Assembly (NCBI GenBank): GCA_029706075.1
Contig: JAINUG010000015.1
Coordinates: 1,707,715-1,771,714 of the forward strand
DNA length: 64,000 nt
From: Aldrovandia affinis
Lineage: Eukaryota > Chordata > Actinopteri > Notacanthiformes > Halosauridae
Direction of reading: 5' to 3'
In this document: positions 62,717-64,000 of the stretch, one piece after another
Numbering within the stretch: the first letter of the stretch is position 1
Layout of the letters: every line of letters starts with the position of its first letter
Made by a program: the position numbers and the translations under genes
Notes under the pieces: model-generated
Told to the model about the DNA's origin: nothing
Database searches by the model: none
What the model saw: the letters and a program-made list of their open reading frames with translations, nothing else

Positions 62717-63699
62717 ATATACCCACGTTGTCTACCCCCTGCATATATTCAGGATATAAAAGGTATACAACAGTATATTCACGACGCTATCTTCTGTACT
62801 CTGAGACAGAATTTGTTTTCTCAGTTTGTTCTAGCAACCTACGGTATCATTGCCTTGTCAGCTGCTGCACATATGCTGAAGAGGAGCAGCAAAAAGGAAA
62901 ACAAACAATCTCAAACTGTGGCATGAGTAAAATCTGCACCTTACCTTCACTTGCACATTAACTCAACTGTATTATCCCACAGGGGGCCAAATTAGGTCTC
63001 ACAGGATGCTTCAATCATAAAAGCATCAGCAAAAACATTGAAATAAATAAATAGATAGCCATTGATTTAAAAACATAACGTGAAGAAAAATGAAAAAAAA
63101 AGGAAAAGACAAGGTTTGGTTCACTGTATTCATGACTTTAGGGATGAATGACAGTTTTTGGTGATTGTTCCTGATGTTGGGTAGTCTAAAATACAGACTG
63201 TGGTCAAAACTTACTGGCTCTGCATATAGATGATCCATTGTCATTAAGAATACTGATAGCCTTCCATATCGCACGTCTGTTGTGCAATTGGTTCAAAGTG
63301 CATTGATGATAGCCAGTTACTTTAGAGCTCACTTTCAAATTTTTGGTTAGCATGTTTTTGACTAGTTGTGACACCAGCAGATCATATAAAAGGCCGTACC
63401 ACATTAAATAAATGAAACATTAAATACATTATAAAACAAAACCAAACACCAATAATTAAAATAATTTAGTTTTTATTTGAATGAGTGCATCTATGAAATC
63501 GATGAACATATCCTTGGTTATATCCACATTTCTGCAGTAATGTTGTACAGACAAAAACATGCATTTTTATTTGGGAAGTATATTTCACACCAGGACCAGT
63601 AAATAGCCGTTTGTACTCCATTGTACAATTTCCAATGTGATGGGTGATGCTGTGCTTTATTCTTGTGATTTATTTGAGACAGGGCTTGGTTGTGTCTGT

Positions 63700-63738
<39 letters not shown>

Positions 63739-64000
63739 CTAGTTACCATGGCAACAAGGGATGTTCAATGCAGATGTTTGGCTTGTCATTAGGGGGTTCT
63801 GAGCTTCACTGAGCTGAGATTTCTGCATTCACCATATCTCCATAACCAAGGTAATAACCAAGCTAAAAAAAGTCATCCATGTTAGGTCTTGTATGATGCC
63901 ATATGCCTTGTACAATTTACTCAGTTACTGTTCAATGCTGATTGTGTACAATGACCTATTATTCATCAGTGAGTTGAAAATACAACAAAACAACTTGTAG
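62717..64000. other. AT-rich block to the right edge, no gene seen
   Basis: Contains a (GT)n microsatellite at 63701-63735. No other element or exon was recognised. Confidence 0.5.
63701..63735. repeat. (GT)n microsatellite
   Basis: About 17 GT units. Confidence 0.95.

Overview
The window looks like nuclear DNA from a teleost fish. It has sparse short exons with canonical splice sites, long introns and intergenic DNA, many (CA/GT)n tracts, Tc1-like and hAT DNA transposons, L2-type LINE ends, and tRNA-derived SINEs of teleost type. No operon structure, CRISPR array or bacterial feature was seen. Almost every open frame in the window is chance. The repeats also suggest a ray-finned fish, but I cannot fix the species.

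Two host coding exons are well supported, both on the minus strand. At 37589-37761 lies the first coding exon of a conventional protein kinase C, best matched to PKC beta (prkcb). It carries the N-terminus, the pseudosubstrate and the start of the C1A zinc domain, ends at a splice donor, and has a CpG-rich promoter to its right. Positions 1-37588 are therefore read as prkcb intron 1, with the next exon outside the window. At 59793-59872 lies the first coding exon of a THAP zinc-finger gene, ending at a GTAAGT donor, with a YY1-type promoter site at 60097-60108. A weaker candidate for a last exon is at 51893-52083, also on the minus strand, and could belong to the same transcription unit.

Layout: 1-37.6 kb is intron. 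It is GC- and CpG-rich in patches between about 2 and 25 kb, with several microsatellites, a SINE at 3.6-4.0 kb, an L2 tail split by a 0.93-kb palindromic transposon at 26.4-27.4 kb, an LTR-element fossil at 28.7 kb, and a hAT element with 8-bp target duplications at 31.0-32.6 kb. 37.6-38.2 kb is the prkcb promoter. 38.2-59.8 kb is a repeat graveyard. It holds a hAT-like element with a Ty3/gypsy fossil nested in it, two Tc1 remnants, SINEs, a hAT MITE, a foldback element split by another insertion, a set of GGGG...CCCC palindromes, a GC-rich unit, an L2 end, and a 3.3-kb structure with 150-bp near-identical inverted arms. 59.8-60.2 kb is the THAP promoter and exon. 60.2-64 kb is mostly unassigned, with one Tc1 remnant and one SINE.

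No new multi-gene system was found. The most useful items are the two exons, the altered pseudosubstrate of the kinase, the nested mobile elements that can be ordered in time, and the unexplained palindromic elements. All homology calls rest on recall of protein families and motifs; no search was run.
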